Source of the DNA: Photorhabdus khanii NC19
Lineage (GTDB): Bacteria > Pseudomonadota > Gammaproteobacteria > Enterobacterales > Enterobacteriaceae
Reading direction: 5' to 3'
Length of the DNA: 62,234 bases
Assembly: GCF_000517265.1 (NCBI RefSeq)
Contig: NZ_AYSJ01000015.1
Span: 51,905-114,138, forward strand
The notes under the pieces were generated by a model that was not told the origin of the DNA, searched no databases, and saw nothing but the letters and a program-made list of their open reading frames with translations. Numbering within the stretch: the stretch's first letter is position 1; the number at the start of each line of letters is the position of its first letter. Position numbers and translations under genes: made by a program. Shown piece after piece: positions 8,351-17,159 of this stretch.

Positions 8351-9931
8351 ATGTTATTAAGTAAAAAATTCCGAGAAGCGTTCACTTTGGTGTGCTTATT
8401 TAGCTTTCTCACCTTAGCCCATTTAAGTCTTGGGTATCAGTTAAAGTTTATATATGTATTCAGTGCTTTTTCGATTCTAATATTGTTATCTAATTTTAGC
8501 TTCTCTATATATTGTATCTTTATACTTGCTATTGGATTAACTGGTGTGGTTTATTCTCCAGTAGGGTTGACTTATGGTTATCCTGATATTAATTCAGTAG
8601 GATCTTTAATTTATACCAACAAAAATGAAGCTATTGAATTCATCAGTGGGCTTCCTTTGTTTACCTATTTAGTTGCGTTGGCAATCATTGTCTTAATGTT
8701 TTTTTCTTTCAAGCTAAAAATAACTTTTAAGCGAAATAGTGTCATATTTCTGTCTCTTTTTTTTGTATTGTCAGCTTTTTGGTCACCGGTGAGAGGATAT
8801 ATAAAGTCTGATTTTAATCCTGATTTTAGTATATTAGCTTCTGGTTTACCTGAAGTCAGGTTTTTTAGCGATCTGGTGGAGAGCTATAATGAAGTTAATT
8901 CTGAAAGGGTTAAATTTGCTGAAATAATAAAACAGAAGGATTCATGGCAGCCGGTGGTGGAAGAGGATAAATATGAAACATATATAATGGTAATTGGTGA
9001 AAGTGTTAGAAAAGATTTTATGAATACATATGGTTTTCCTTATAATAATACGCCGTGGCTGGACAAAGCCAATGGCAAGATATTTACAAATTATATTTCA
9101 TCATCGGCGTCTACCCAGCTGTCTTTGACGAACTCACTTGCTCTGAAAGACGACAATACTATCAATTTAAACAACAGTGTCATAACGTTGGCGAAAAAAG
9201 CAGGGTTTTATACTTATTGGATATCTAACCAAGGTATGAAGAGTGCTTTTGATTCTCCGGTCGCTTTAATTGGGCAGCAGGCAGATAGTTTTAATTTTCT
9301 GAAAAGCGGCAGTTCTGATGACAGGCTTTATTTACCTGATGATAAATTGATGCCTTATATTAAAAAGGCGTTAATGTCAGAAAAGAAGAAAAAGCTGATT
9401 GTTATTCATCTGATGGGGTCTCATCCACAGGCATGCGTCAGAACTAATGGAAAATATGATCTGTTTTTACAATCGAAAGAAATTTCCTGTTATATAAAAA
9501 GTATCGCTAATACAGACAAGCTTCTTTCTGAAATTGTGTCTGAGGCGAATGATAATCATTTAAAATGGACTATGATGTATTTTTCAGATCATGGTCTTTC
9601 TCATGTTGATGAAGGAACCGAGCAGGAAAATCTGACACATAATGACAAGAATAAACAGAGTTTTCAGGTGCCTTTTTTTATTACCGGAAACGATTATTTT
9701 CATCGTGAAAAAATAACAGCGCAAAGAAGTGGATTACATTTTCTAACTTTATTTTCTCAATGGATTGGAATAAAGGAAAAAAAGATCCCCGATGATTGCA
9801 ATATGATATCTAATAGCCAATGTAGTGGGCAAGGTAAGATTATTACATTTGAAAATGAAGTTAAAGATTATGATGAGTTGAATGAAGATTTCCTCGATAC
9901 ACAATTCGTCTCGGTGAAAAATAGTCATTAA
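8351..9931 (+). CDS. phosphoethanolamine transferase-like membrane sulfatase-fold protein
   Basis: A 526-residue protein. The first 150 residues are four or five membrane spans; the rest is a periplasmic alkaline-phosphatase/sulfatase domain. Visible family motifs are VIGESVRKDFMNTYG (metal-binding Glu), SSSASTQLSLT with the likely nucleophile Thr, LIVIHLMGSHPQA, and FSDHGLSHV (metal-binding Asp-His). This is the architecture of EptA/EptC/CptA enzymes that add phosphoethanolamine to lipid A or core sugars. The exact acceptor cannot be read. It is low in GC, has an AAGGAAACGAG ribosome binding site, and stands alone. In an insect pathogen such decoration would plausibly affect resistance to cationic peptides (inference). 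Confidence 0.85.
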   Translation: MLLSKKFREAFTLVCLFSFLTLAHLSLGYQLKFIYVFSAFSILILLSNFSFSIYCIFILAIGLTGVVYSPVGLTYGYPDINSVGSLIYTNKNEAIEFISGLPLFTYLVALAIIVLMFFSFKLKITFKRNSVIFLSLFFVLSAFWSPVRGYIKSDFNPDFSILASGLPEVRFFSDLVESYNEVNSERVKFAEIIKQKDSWQPVVEEDKYETYIMVIGESVRKDFMNTYGFPYNNTPWLDKANGKIFTNYISSSASTQLSLTNSLALKDDNTINLNNSVITLAKKAGFYTYWISNQGMKSAFDSPVALIGQQADSFNFLKSGSSDDRLYLPDDKLMPYIKKALMSEKKKKLIVIHLMGSHPQACVRTNGKYDLFLQSKEISCYIKSIANTDKLLSEIVSEANDNHLKWTMMYFSDHGLSHVDEGTEQENLTHNDKNKQSFQVPFFITGNDYFHREKITAQRSGLHFLTLFSQWIGIKEKKIPDDCNMISNSQCSGQGKIITFENEVKDYDELNEDFLDTQFVSVKNSH

Positions 9932-10006
9932 TCTATTTTTAATTATTTTAAATAATAATTTTATTGATTATTAAACTGTTGTGTAAAATTAAATGAGGTG
10001 AGCGGG

Positions 10007-10037
10007 TTTTCTCCTTGAATAAAATTCAGGGAGAAAA
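10007..10037. repeat. 14-bp stem hairpin between convergent genes
   Basis: The arms TTTTCTCCTTGAAT and ATTCAGGGAGAAAA pair with one G-T wobble around a loop of three A. It lies between the end of the PEtN transferase gene and the end of the recombinase gene, which converge. The T-rich side is 5' and the A-rich side 3', the reverse of a standard terminator, but a stem of this strength could still separate the two transcripts. Confidence 0.6.
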
Positions 10038-10107
10038 AGTCCTCTTACCATCATCCGCATTTTGTTAACACTATGACTTGAGCCAACTTTTCTTGCGTTA
10101 ATGGAGA

Positions 10108-10680
10108 TTAGTCGAGCCCTTTTGAAGGTGTTTCCCATATTCTGGAGAACCGTTTTACATTACTTGCTGTGTAAATAACGGTATGAGATATATTTCTGTG
10201 CCCGAGGTAATCTTGAATAAGGCGTGTATCTTTTCCCAAATCAGCGAGAGCATAACCGCAAGCATGTCTTAACATATGTGGGTGAGGTGAAATATTAACT
10301 AATGCTTGCTTGCCATAACGTTTTAATAAACCGTAAACTTGCTGGCGTGAAATCGCACCTGATTTTTGCGATAAAAAGACCCACGATGTATCTGATTCTC
10401 TCCACTGCTTCCTTATGTTAAGCCATTGATTTAACGCGCTGATTTCTTCTGGAACCAGTGGATGTGTTGTTGATAATCCTCCTTTTAGCCGCCTTACATG
10501 AATAATTTCCGAGTTAAGATCAAGATCGGATAGCATTAGATTACAGAGTTCACTGACTCTAAACCCATGAATGAAGCACATGAGTATCATGCAGTAATCT
10601 CTCTCAGCGTGACGACCTTGACGTGCTTTTTCTAAAATCGCATTAATTTCATGTCTTGTTAAGAATTTACGCTTCTTCAT
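10108..10680 (-). CDS. FimB/FimE/MrpI-type tyrosine recombinase for the fimbrial switch
   Basis: A 190-residue tyrosine site-specific recombinase of the short fimbrial class (no separate N-terminal arm domain). Catalytic residues are visible: Arg in HGFRVSELCNL, the HPHMLRHACGYALAD box with His-x-x-Arg, the GHRNISHTVIYT box with the second His, and the Tyr nucleophile in VIYT. It lies divergent from, and directly next to, the invertible segment at 10916-11234, so it almost certainly inverts it. In Proteus mirabilis the equivalent MrpI works in both directions. No second recombinase is present, so it presumably also catalyses both orientations. Confidence 0.92.
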   Translation of the reverse strand: MKKRKFLTRHEINAILEKARQGRHAERDYCMILMCFIHGFRVSELCNLMLSDLDLNSEIIHVRRLKGGLSTTHPLVPEEISALNQWLNIRKQWRESDTSWVFLSQKSGAISRQQVYGLLKRYGKQALVNISPHPHMLRHACGYALADLGKDTRLIQDYLGHRNISHTVIYTASNVKRFSRIWETPSKGLD

Positions 10681-10915
10681 GAAAATAGTTCCTGTGAAAT
10701 TTGAGCAGATAGTTATTGGTAGAAAATAATATTAATCTACCGGAATATATCAATTAATAGAGCTTTTATAAAATTATTGGCTGGTAATTCTATTTATTTT
10801 GGACAAAATCTATAAATACCTTTTTCAGATAGTTATAAATCGTCATTTTTTAATAGAAAATATCAGCTTGTAAACTTTGTAATTATATATTTGGAAACTA
10901 TTAGACAATAAAAAG

Positions 10916-10941
10916 AAACTAAACAGAATGCACCAAACTGT
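10916..10941. repeat. left inverted repeat of the invertible promoter segment
   Basis: A 26-bp arm around the core AATGCACCAAACTGT. It matches the reverse complement of 11209-11234 at 24 of 26 positions. It lies on the recombinase side of the segment and is the expected strand-exchange site. Confidence 0.9.
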
Positions 10942-11208
10942 AAATATGTTCCTACAAAACTACCTCTTAAGTCAAATTTAGTGTAATTCCAGATTGCCAA
11001 TATTTAACTATTTATAATATATATATTTTCTTAGATATTTTTTACTATTTTCAGTAAGTAATTTAAATTACATTGTAAAATATCAGTCAATTCATCTGAA
11101 TTCAGTCAGATATTAATTAATTACTTGGGTTATTAATTTTAAATAATATGAAATTTTGAATTTTTACTCTAAATTATTATGTCTTATTAGTATTTTTAAC
11201 CAAATAAA
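10942..11208. promoter_or_regulatory. invertible promoter segment (mad switch type)
   Basis: 267 bp of very AT-rich DNA between the two inverted repeats, upstream of the fimbrial major subunit gene and beside the recombinase gene. In Photorhabdus the mad fimbrial promoter is known to invert and to switch cells between pathogenic and nematode-colonising forms; the layout here fits that system. A promoter-like pair pointing to the fimbrial genes is TTACTT (11121-11126) with a 17-bp spacer to TAATAT (11144-11149). A TTGACT hexamer points the other way near 10970-10975, but its -10 is poor. I cannot tell from sequence alone whether this copy is ON or OFF. Confidence 0.85.
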
Positions 11209-11234
11209 ACAGTTTGGTGCATTTTGTTTGGTTT
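11209..11234. repeat. right inverted repeat of the invertible promoter segment
   Basis: A 26-bp arm containing ACAGTTTGGTGCATTTTG, inverted relative to 10916-10941 with two mismatches. It also has internal dyad character (AACCAAAT... to ...GTTTGGTT), as expected for two recombinase-binding elements around a crossover core. It lies about 130 bp upstream of the major subunit start. Confidence 0.9.
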
Positions 11235-11290
11235 TAAAAAATATTAATCCGAAATTTTGAAACCCTATTTTGTGCCGGATATCGGGTGCA

Positions 11291-11322
11291 TGGATCGGGA
11301 ATCCTGCGCTGCTATTTTTTTA
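11291..11322 (+). terminator. possible attenuator in the fimbrial leader
   Basis: Downstream of the switch, GCATGGAT and ATCCTGC can pair (one bulged T) around a CGGGA loop. After 7 nt comes a run of seven T. Stem quality is modest and the gap to the T run is long, so premature termination is only a possibility. It would add a second control layer after promoter inversion. Confidence 0.3.
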
Positions 11323-11365
11323 TGGTTATGGGTATTTTATCCTTAAATTCAAGGAATTAATTTAC

Positions 11366-11905
11366 ATGAAATTGAATAAATTGGTTATGGCTCTGGGATT
11401 GGGCATGGCTTTGGTCGCGGGTTCTGTAAATGCGGCTAATCCTAGCCAAGGTCATGGGACTGTGACTTTTACGGGTTCTATCATTGATGCGCCTTGTTCA
11501 ATCACCCCGGAAACGGTTGATCAGATTGTACCATTGGGTTCTATCTCTAACGCGTCTTTGAAAAACGGCGGTCGTTCTTCTTCTAAGTCGTTCAAAATTT
11601 CTTTAGAGAACTGCACGACTGAAACGATAAATACAGTAACAACCACGTTTACCGGTGCTAAATCCAGTATCACTGGCGGTGATGATCTGCTGGGTATTGA
11701 AGGATCGGCTAAAGGCGCAGGTATTGCGATCACTGATGGGGGTGGCAATAAGATTAAACTAGGTACCCCTTCTCCCGCAGTAGCACTGCATGATGGTAGT
11801 AATGATCTGAACTTCGCTGCTTATCTTCAGGGTGATACCGGGCCTGATGCAGTTGTTCCGGGTGATTTCACCGGCATTGCCAATTTCCAACTGACTTATC
11901 AATAA
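11366..11905 (+). CDS. madA: major fimbrial subunit
   Basis: A chaperone/usher pilin of 179 residues with a signal peptide ending around VNAANPSQ. Typical features are FTGSIIDAPCSI with the first disulfide Cys, the second Cys in LENCTTE, and the penultimate Tyr (LTYQ) used in donor-strand exchange. I chose the ATG at 11366 (MKLNKLVMALG), preceded by AAGGA, because upstream in-frame codons do not form a signal peptide. As the first gene after the switch it is transcribed only in the ON orientation. The mad name follows operon order and similarity to the Photorhabdus mad and Proteus mrp loci. Confidence 0.88.
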   Translation: MKLNKLVMALGLGMALVAGSVNAANPSQGHGTVTFTGSIIDAPCSITPETVDQIVPLGSISNASLKNGGRSSSKSFKISLENCTTETINTVTTTFTGAKSSITGGDDLLGIEGSAKGAGIAITDGGGNKIKLGTPSPAVALHDGSNDLNFAAYLQGDTGPDAVVPGDFTGIANFQLTYQ

Positions 11906-11918
11906 CTCTTTCATGCAT

Positions 11919-11948
11919 GGAAACGCCTACAGGGAGGCAGGTGTTTCC
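11919..11948 (+). terminator. stem-loop between major subunit and next gene
   Basis: GGAAACGCCT and AGGTGTTTCC form a 10-bp stem with one G-U pair and a 10-nt loop. No U tract follows. Such stem-loops after a pilin gene commonly reduce read-through or protect the upstream mRNA, giving excess major subunit over assembly proteins. Confidence 0.65.
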
Positions 11949-11960
11949 TAATCAAAAATT

Positions 11961-12539
11961 TTGAATAAATTTGGTCGGAGAGAAGTCATGAGCCGATATT
12001 CTGCCGTTGTGGTGGTGCCCTGCCTGCTAATGTTTTCCTGCATTGCTGTCGGCGCTGAAGCGACTGTACCACGAGGAACACAAGGGCATGGTCGCGTTAG
12101 CATGCAAGGTGCCATTATTGATTCGGCCTGTGCGATTGACGCAGGTAGTCGTGACCAGACGATTGAGTTAGCCACGGCCCCAGTAAGCCAGATGGTCCTT
12201 GATGGACAGGGACCAATGAGCCCTTTTTCCATCCACTTGATTAATTGCGTACTGACCTCTGCCACATTGGGTAAGTCTGACTGGCATCGCTTTCAGATGA
12301 CGTTTGACGGCATGCCGGATGGGAATAATTTTCGATTGGATGGTGTGGCACGAGGTGTCGCGTTGCAAATTACTGACATATACGGCAATCAGGCCTATCC
12401 GGGAACGCCATTACCTGTGGGGGATTTACAGGAAGGACATATGACTCTTAGTTACGCGATGCGATTGGTGGGTAATCACCAGTTATTGCAGGCGGGGCAG
12501 TATCGAACCACTGTCCGGTTCAAGCTGGATTATCACTAA
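11961..12539 (+). CDS. madB: fimbrial subunit, minor (MrpB-like position)
   Basis: A 192-residue pilin-family protein with a signal peptide (CLLMFSCIAVGAEA). It has the pilin Cys pair (DSACAI and LINCVL), a conserved G-x-x-L-x-I core and the C-terminal KLDYH with penultimate Tyr. It resembles the major subunit in the QGHGRVSMQGAIIDSACAI region. It lies between the major subunit and the usher, as mrpB does in Proteus, where that protein is thought to terminate or anchor the fibre. The ORF start may be at 11961 or at the ATG at 11988; the latter places the signal peptide normally. Confidence 0.82.
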   Translation: MNKFGRREVMSRYSAVVVVPCLLMFSCIAVGAEATVPRGTQGHGRVSMQGAIIDSACAIDAGSRDQTIELATAPVSQMVLDGQGPMSPFSIHLINCVLTSATLGKSDWHRFQMTFDGMPDGNNFRLDGVARGVALQITDIYGNQAYPGTPLPVGDLQEGHMTLSYAMRLVGNHQLLQAGQYRTTVRFKLDYH

Positions 12540-12558
12540 TCATCGATCAGAGAATGTT

Positions 12559-15114
12559 ATGGTTTTGTTTTTTGGTTTGACCGCCGAACATGACAGGGTG
12601 GTCCCGGTTCGGCGTGTCCTGAATTCTTTTACTGTTTTGGGATTGCTTGCCTTGGTTGGGACTCATGTTGCGTATGCGGAAGAAGAAATTGAATTTAATA
12701 CCGATGTATTGGATGTTCAGGATCGTTCGCGGATTGATTTAAAAGAGTTTTCCCGTGCTGGTTATATTATGCCGGGGGATTACCAGATGATGATACGCCT
12801 GAATAAAAACGAGCTGTCTGAGATGCCGGTGACTTTTATGGTGCCACCGGATGATCCGAAGGGCAGTGTGGCCTGTCTGCCGCCTGATATGGTGAAGCAG
12901 CTAGGACTGCGGGCGGAATGGGAATCAAAGATTACTTGGTGGAACAATAATCAGTGTCTGGAAATTAACACGCTGCCAGGAATGATGGTGCGCGGCGATT
13001 TGGGCAGCGATACGTTATATCTGAGTGTGCCGCAAGCTTATCTTGAATACAGCTCATCAGACTGGGATCCGCCATCACGTTGGGATGAAGGGATTTTGGG
13101 AATGATGTTTGATTATAACGTCAACGCTCAGGTATCTAAGCCGGCTAAGGGAAATGAGAATCATAATATCAGTGCCAACGGCACAACCGGGATAAACTTT
13201 GGGGCGTGGCGTCTGCGGGCAGATTGGCAGTCACAATATAACCACATCACTGGACGGGAAGGGAGTACAGAGAGAAATTGGGATTGGAGCCGTTACTATA
13301 TGTATCGGGCGATACCGCATTGGCAGGCCAAACTGACACTGGGTGAGGATTATCTCAATTCAGGTATTTTTGACAGCTTTCGTTTTACCGGGGCGAGTCT
13401 GGTGACGGATGACAATATGTTGCCGCCAAACCTGCGTGGTTATGCGCCGGAGGTGACTGGCGTGGCGAAAACCAATGCCAGAGTGACCATTCGTCAGCAG
13501 GGCCGGGTGTTATATGAGACTCAGGTTGCGCCTGGCCCATTCCGTATTCAGGACATCAATGATGCGGTCAGTGGCAAACTGGATGTCCGGGTGGAAGAAC
13601 AGGATGGTGGCATACAGGAATTTCAGGTCGATACAGCGAGCATTCCTTATCTGACCCGTCCGGGCCGGGTGCAGTACAAACTGGCGGCGGGTAAGCCGAC
13701 CAATTGGAAGCACCATAGTGAGGGGAACGGCTTTGGGTTGGGCGAATTTTCCTGGGGGATAAACAACGGTTGGTCACTGTATGGTGGGTTATTGGGGGCC
13801 GGAGATTATAACGCGCTGTCGTTGGGGGTAGGGCGTGATCTGATGGCCTTCGGTGCGTTGTCGTTTGATGTGACTGAATCCCGTGCCCGCTTACCGGATG
13901 AGGGTAAAACTTTGACCGGCGGCTCTTATCGTCTCAGTTATTCCAAGCGTTTTGAGGAATATGACAGTCAGGTGACGTTTGCGGGTTATCGCTTCTCGGA
14001 ACGTGACTTCATGAGCATGAGCCAGTATTTGGATCGCCGTTATCACGATGGGGATGCGGAGAGTAATAAAGAACTTTATACCATTATGTTGAATAAACAG
14101 TTCACGGATTTAGGGATCAGTACTTATCTGAACTACAGCCACCAGACTTACTGGAACCAGTCGAACAATGATCGCTACAACATATCGGTATCACGCTATT
14201 TCGGTATTGGAACCATTAAGAATATTAACCTGAACCTATCGGCTTATCGTAATAAATATGAAGGTAAGAATGACGATGGCATGTATATGACGTTATCCCT
14301 GCCGTGGGGGAATTCAGGAACGATCAGTTATAACGCGATGGTCAACCGCAAAGGTAATTCCAATACGGTAGGTTATTACGACCGGATTAATGAAAACAGC
14401 AGCTATCGTTTAGCGGCGGGTACCAGTATTGACGGTAAGGCAGCGGCTAACGGCTATTTAACCCATTATGGTGATCTTGCCCAACTGACGACAAGTGCGA
14501 GTTATCAGGATGGGCGTTATACCTCGGCGGCGCTTGCTGTTCAGGGGGGGGTGACTGTCACGTCAGAAGGTGCGGCATTGCATCGCATCAATACGCCGGG
14601 TACGACGCGTCTGATGGTAGATACCGATGGTGTCGGGGGTGTCCCGGTGAAAGGCTTCGGTGCGATTACCCATACCAATATGTTCGGTAAGGCGGTGATC
14701 TCTGATGTAAACAACTATTACCGCAACAGTGCGAGTATTGATTTGAATAAGCTACCGGACAATGTGGAAGCAATACGGTCGGTACAACAAGCGACGCTGA
14801 CGGAAGGGGCGATTGGCTACCGTAAATTTCAGGTGATATCCGGTGAGAAAGCGATGAGCATGATCCGTTTGTCGGACGGGAGTATACCTCCGTTTGGGGC
14901 CACCGTATTGAATCAGGATAAACGGGAGATTGGCATCGTCAATGATGGTGGGAATACCTACCTGAGCGGGATAAATCCGGGGGAGAAACTGGATGTACGC
15001 TGGGATGGGGAGTTGCAGTGTGTGATTGAACTGCCGCATGAATTATCAATAGTCGAAGAGATGGCCTCGTTATTACTGCCTTGCCAGTTGGCTGGCGGTA
15101 ATAAGCAGCCATAG
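12559..15114 (+). CDS. madC: fimbrial outer-membrane usher
   Basis: An 851-residue FimD/PapC-family usher. An N-terminal signal peptide precedes IEFNTDVLDVQDRSRIDLKEFSRAGYIMPGDY, the periplasmic domain that binds chaperone-subunit complexes. A long beta-barrel region follows, with the usher signatures GYAPEVTGVAKTNARVTI (plug) and PGPFRIQDINDAVSGKLDV. The C-terminal plate domains contain IRLSDGSIPPFGATV. It forms the secretion pore and assembles the fibre. The length is normal for ushers and no frameshift is seen. Confidence 0.95.
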   Translation: MVLFFGLTAEHDRVVPVRRVLNSFTVLGLLALVGTHVAYAEEEIEFNTDVLDVQDRSRIDLKEFSRAGYIMPGDYQMMIRLNKNELSEMPVTFMVPPDDPKGSVACLPPDMVKQLGLRAEWESKITWWNNNQCLEINTLPGMMVRGDLGSDTLYLSVPQAYLEYSSSDWDPPSRWDEGILGMMFDYNVNAQVSKPAKGNENHNISANGTTGINFGAWRLRADWQSQYNHITGREGSTERNWDWSRYYMYRAIPHWQAKLTLGEDYLNSGIFDSFRFTGASLVTDDNMLPPNLRGYAPEVTGVAKTNARVTIRQQGRVLYETQVAPGPFRIQDINDAVSGKLDVRVEEQDGGIQEFQVDTASIPYLTRPGRVQYKLAAGKPTNWKHHSEGNGFGLGEFSWGINNGWSLYGGLLGAGDYNALSLGVGRDLMAFGALSFDVTESRARLPDEGKTLTGGSYRLSYSKRFEEYDSQVTFAGYRFSERDFMSMSQYLDRRYHDGDAESNKELYTIMLNKQFTDLGISTYLNYSHQTYWNQSNNDRYNISVSRYFGIGTIKNINLNLSAYRNKYEGKNDDGMYMTLSLPWGNSGTISYNAMVNRKGNSNTVGYYDRINENSSYRLAAGTSIDGKAAANGYLTHYGDLAQLTTSASYQDGRYTSAALAVQGGVTVTSEGAALHRINTPGTTRLMVDTDGVGGVPVKGFGAITHTNMFGKAVISDVNNYYRNSASIDLNKLPDNVEAIRSVQQATLTEGAIGYRKFQVISGEKAMSMIRLSDGSIPPFGATVLNQDKREIGIVNDGGNTYLSGINPGEKLDVRWDGELQCVIELPHELSIVEEMASLLLPCQLAGGNKQP

Positions 15115-15219
15115 TTTCAACTAACAGGCAGCGTGAAAACCTTGTTGCTGTCACCAGAACTTATCGCGGTGACCCGTAATGACGCTGAAATGACATATTC
15201 TGAGAATGAGTAATTGAGC

Positions 15220-15969
15220 ATGAAATTGAAGAAAACAATGAATGCAGTAACGATCGCAGCCCTGAGTTTGTCAGTGGTCAGTGAGTCAATGGCGGCCATT
15301 GCACTGGATCGTACCCGGATAGTGTTTAACGGTGAGGATAAATCCACCAGTATGGATATCAGCAACCAGAACAAAGAGTTGCCGTACCTGGCTCAGGGCT
15401 GGATAGAAGATGAACAGGGTAACAAAATCAATGGTCCGTTAGTGGTGACACCGCCGGTGCAGCGAGTGGAGCCGGGGGCAAAGAGCCAGGTGAAAATACA
15501 GTCACTGCCGGCAATAGCACAGCTGCCACAGGACCGGGAAAGCCTGTTCTATTTTAATTTGCGTGAAATACCGCCGCGCAGCAAGAAACCGAACACATTG
15601 CAAATTGCGCTGCAAACTCGGATAAAATTGTTCTATCGGCCAAAGGCGATTTTTGCCAGTCGCACTGATCTGGATAACCCGTGGCAGGAGAAGATGACAC
15701 TGACACGTCAGGGGGATCAATATCAGGTGAACAACCCGACTCCGTATTACATCACCGTGGTGGATGCGTCGAATCAGCTTAAAGGGAAAACTGTGGCGGA
15801 TTTTAAGCCATTGATGGTGGCGCCAAAAAGCAGTGCGGTGCTGAGTGGGAGTGCGGGGGCTTTGGGAAGTGCGCCGGTACTGACCTACGTCAATGATTTT
15901 GGTGGCCGGCCACAACTGACTTTTAGCTGTGCAGGAAACCAGTGTCAGGTGGCTGAACGTTCGTCGTAA
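15220..15969 (+). CDS. madD: periplasmic fimbrial chaperone
   Basis: A 249-residue PapD-like chaperone with a signal peptide (ending ESMAA). Family marks are IALDRTRIVFNGEDKS at the mature N-terminus, the conserved YLAQGWIEDEQG, PPVQRVEPGAKSQVKI, and FYFNLREIPP..RSKKPNTLQIALQTRIKLFYRP, the classic chaperone signature. I placed the start at ATG 15220; an in-frame TTG two codons earlier is less likely. It caps pilins and delivers them to the usher encoded just upstream. Confidence 0.95.
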   Translation: MKLKKTMNAVTIAALSLSVVSESMAAIALDRTRIVFNGEDKSTSMDISNQNKELPYLAQGWIEDEQGNKINGPLVVTPPVQRVEPGAKSQVKIQSLPAIAQLPQDRESLFYFNLREIPPRSKKPNTLQIALQTRIKLFYRPKAIFASRTDLDNPWQEKMTLTRQGDQYQVNNPTPYYITVVDASNQLKGKTVADFKPLMVAPKSSAVLSGSAGALGSAPVLTYVNDFGGRPQLTFSCAGNQCQVAERSS

Positions 15970-15993
15970 CGGGCGAAGCCGCGAGGAGCGACG

Positions 15994-16587
15994 ATGAACA
16001 TAAAGCGGGCAGGTTGCGCACTGGTGTTGGCGATCTTACTGATACCGGTGACGGTGAGTCAGGCGGTGGAGAACCGGGTTGCGGATATAGATAGTCACCA
16101 CGGTGAACTGCATGTGTTTGGTATGTTAACTGAGGCGGCGTGCCGTCTGGATATGACTTCTGAGTGGCAGGAAGTGAGTTTGGGCACGACGCTGAACAGT
16201 GATTTACGCCAGCCGGGAGATAAAGGCACGCCGATACCGTTCACCCTGAAATTCCGCGACTGTTTACGGACCAAAGGGGCGGTGCGAGATACCCGGACAG
16301 GCAATCTGACGTGGAGTAACTTGCAGCCGGTGGTGACCGTCAGTTTTGTGGCTGCGGCGGATCGGGATTATCCCCATCTGGTACGGGTGGCGGGCATCAC
16401 CGGGTTGGGATTGCAGATCACAGATACTGCTAACAATGATGTCCGATTGGGAGAACGGGGACGCCCGCATTTTGTGACAGCGGGGCAGGATAGTCTGGTG
16501 TATTACGTGACGCCGGTGCGAACGTCGGGAGCATTGGAGGTCGGGCATTACTGGGCAGTGGTGGATTTTAGGGTGAATTATGACTAA
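15994..16587 (+). CDS. madE: minor fimbrial subunit
   Basis: A 197-residue pilin-family protein with a signal peptide (LVLAILLIPVTVSQA). The Cys pair lies in TEAACRLD and FRDCLRT, and the C-terminus is FRVNYD with penultimate Tyr. GLGLQITDTANNDVRLGE is the conserved pilin core. Its 3' end overlaps the next gene by 8 bp. Position after the chaperone corresponds to mrpE, an adaptor-type minor subunit. Confidence 0.85.
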   Translation: MNIKRAGCALVLAILLIPVTVSQAVENRVADIDSHHGELHVFGMLTEAACRLDMTSEWQEVSLGTTLNSDLRQPGDKGTPIPFTLKFRDCLRTKGAVRDTRTGNLTWSNLQPVVTVSFVAAADRDYPHLVRVAGITGLGLQITDTANNDVRLGERGRPHFVTAGQDSLVYYVTPVRTSGALEVGHYWAVVDFRVNYD

Positions 16588-17146
16588 GCCTCTGCGAATA
16601 AGAAAGCCATACCGCAGGCGAAAAAAATGGGTTGTATTACTGCTGGGTTGTTTGCTGAGTGCTGGTGTTCAGGCTGATTTACCGACAAAAAGGGTAAACG
16701 TCGCAGCAACGCCAGTGAGTAGTCTTTCGGGTAAAACGCCGGTCAATATTTATGGCGTTGTTATCGCGCCTCCACCTTGTGTGATTAATAATGGTAATAC
16801 TATTGATGTGGATTTTGGTGAAGTGATGATTACTCGTATTGATGGGGTTAATTACATGAAGCCGGTTAAGTACACGGTGAAATGTGAAAAAATGCCGGCC
16901 AATGCGATGAAAATGATGATATCGGGTAACACTGCCAGTTTTGACCGGGCAGTGTTACAAACCAATCACTCTGGGCTTGGTATCGCGGTTATTCATAACG
17001 GACAGAGATTACTCGTCAATGACTGGATGAAATTTACCTACCCGGATTTTCCTGAGTTACATGCGGTGCCGGTAAAAAATATGACGGCAGTATTGAAAGG
17101 TGGTGGTTTTGGCGCAGCTGCCACGATGATGGTTGAATACCAATGA
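16580..17146 (+). CDS. madF: minor fimbrial subunit
   Basis: A 188-residue pilin-family protein. A very basic N-terminus (KPLRIRKPYRRRKKW) precedes the signal peptide hydrophobic core. The motif VIAPPPCVINNGNTIDVDFGEV and the end MVEYQ with penultimate Tyr are typical of PapK/MrpF/G-type minor subunits. It is strongly similar to the next gene product, suggesting an old duplication. It overlaps the preceding gene by 8 bp. Confidence 0.85.
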   Translation: MTKPLRIRKPYRRRKKWVVLLLGCLLSAGVQADLPTKRVNVAATPVSSLSGKTPVNIYGVVIAPPPCVINNGNTIDVDFGEVMITRIDGVNYMKPVKYTVKCEKMPANAMKMMISGNTASFDRAVLQTNHSGLGIAVIHNGQRLLVNDWMKFTYPDFPELHAVPVKNMTAVLKGGGFGAAATMMVEYQ

Positions 17147-17159
17147 ACAGGAGACACTG

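Noticed and set aside
11156-11184. TTGAAT as -35 of a fimbrial promoter
   Set aside because: No acceptable -10 at 16-18 bp; TTACTT/TAATAT just upstream is better.
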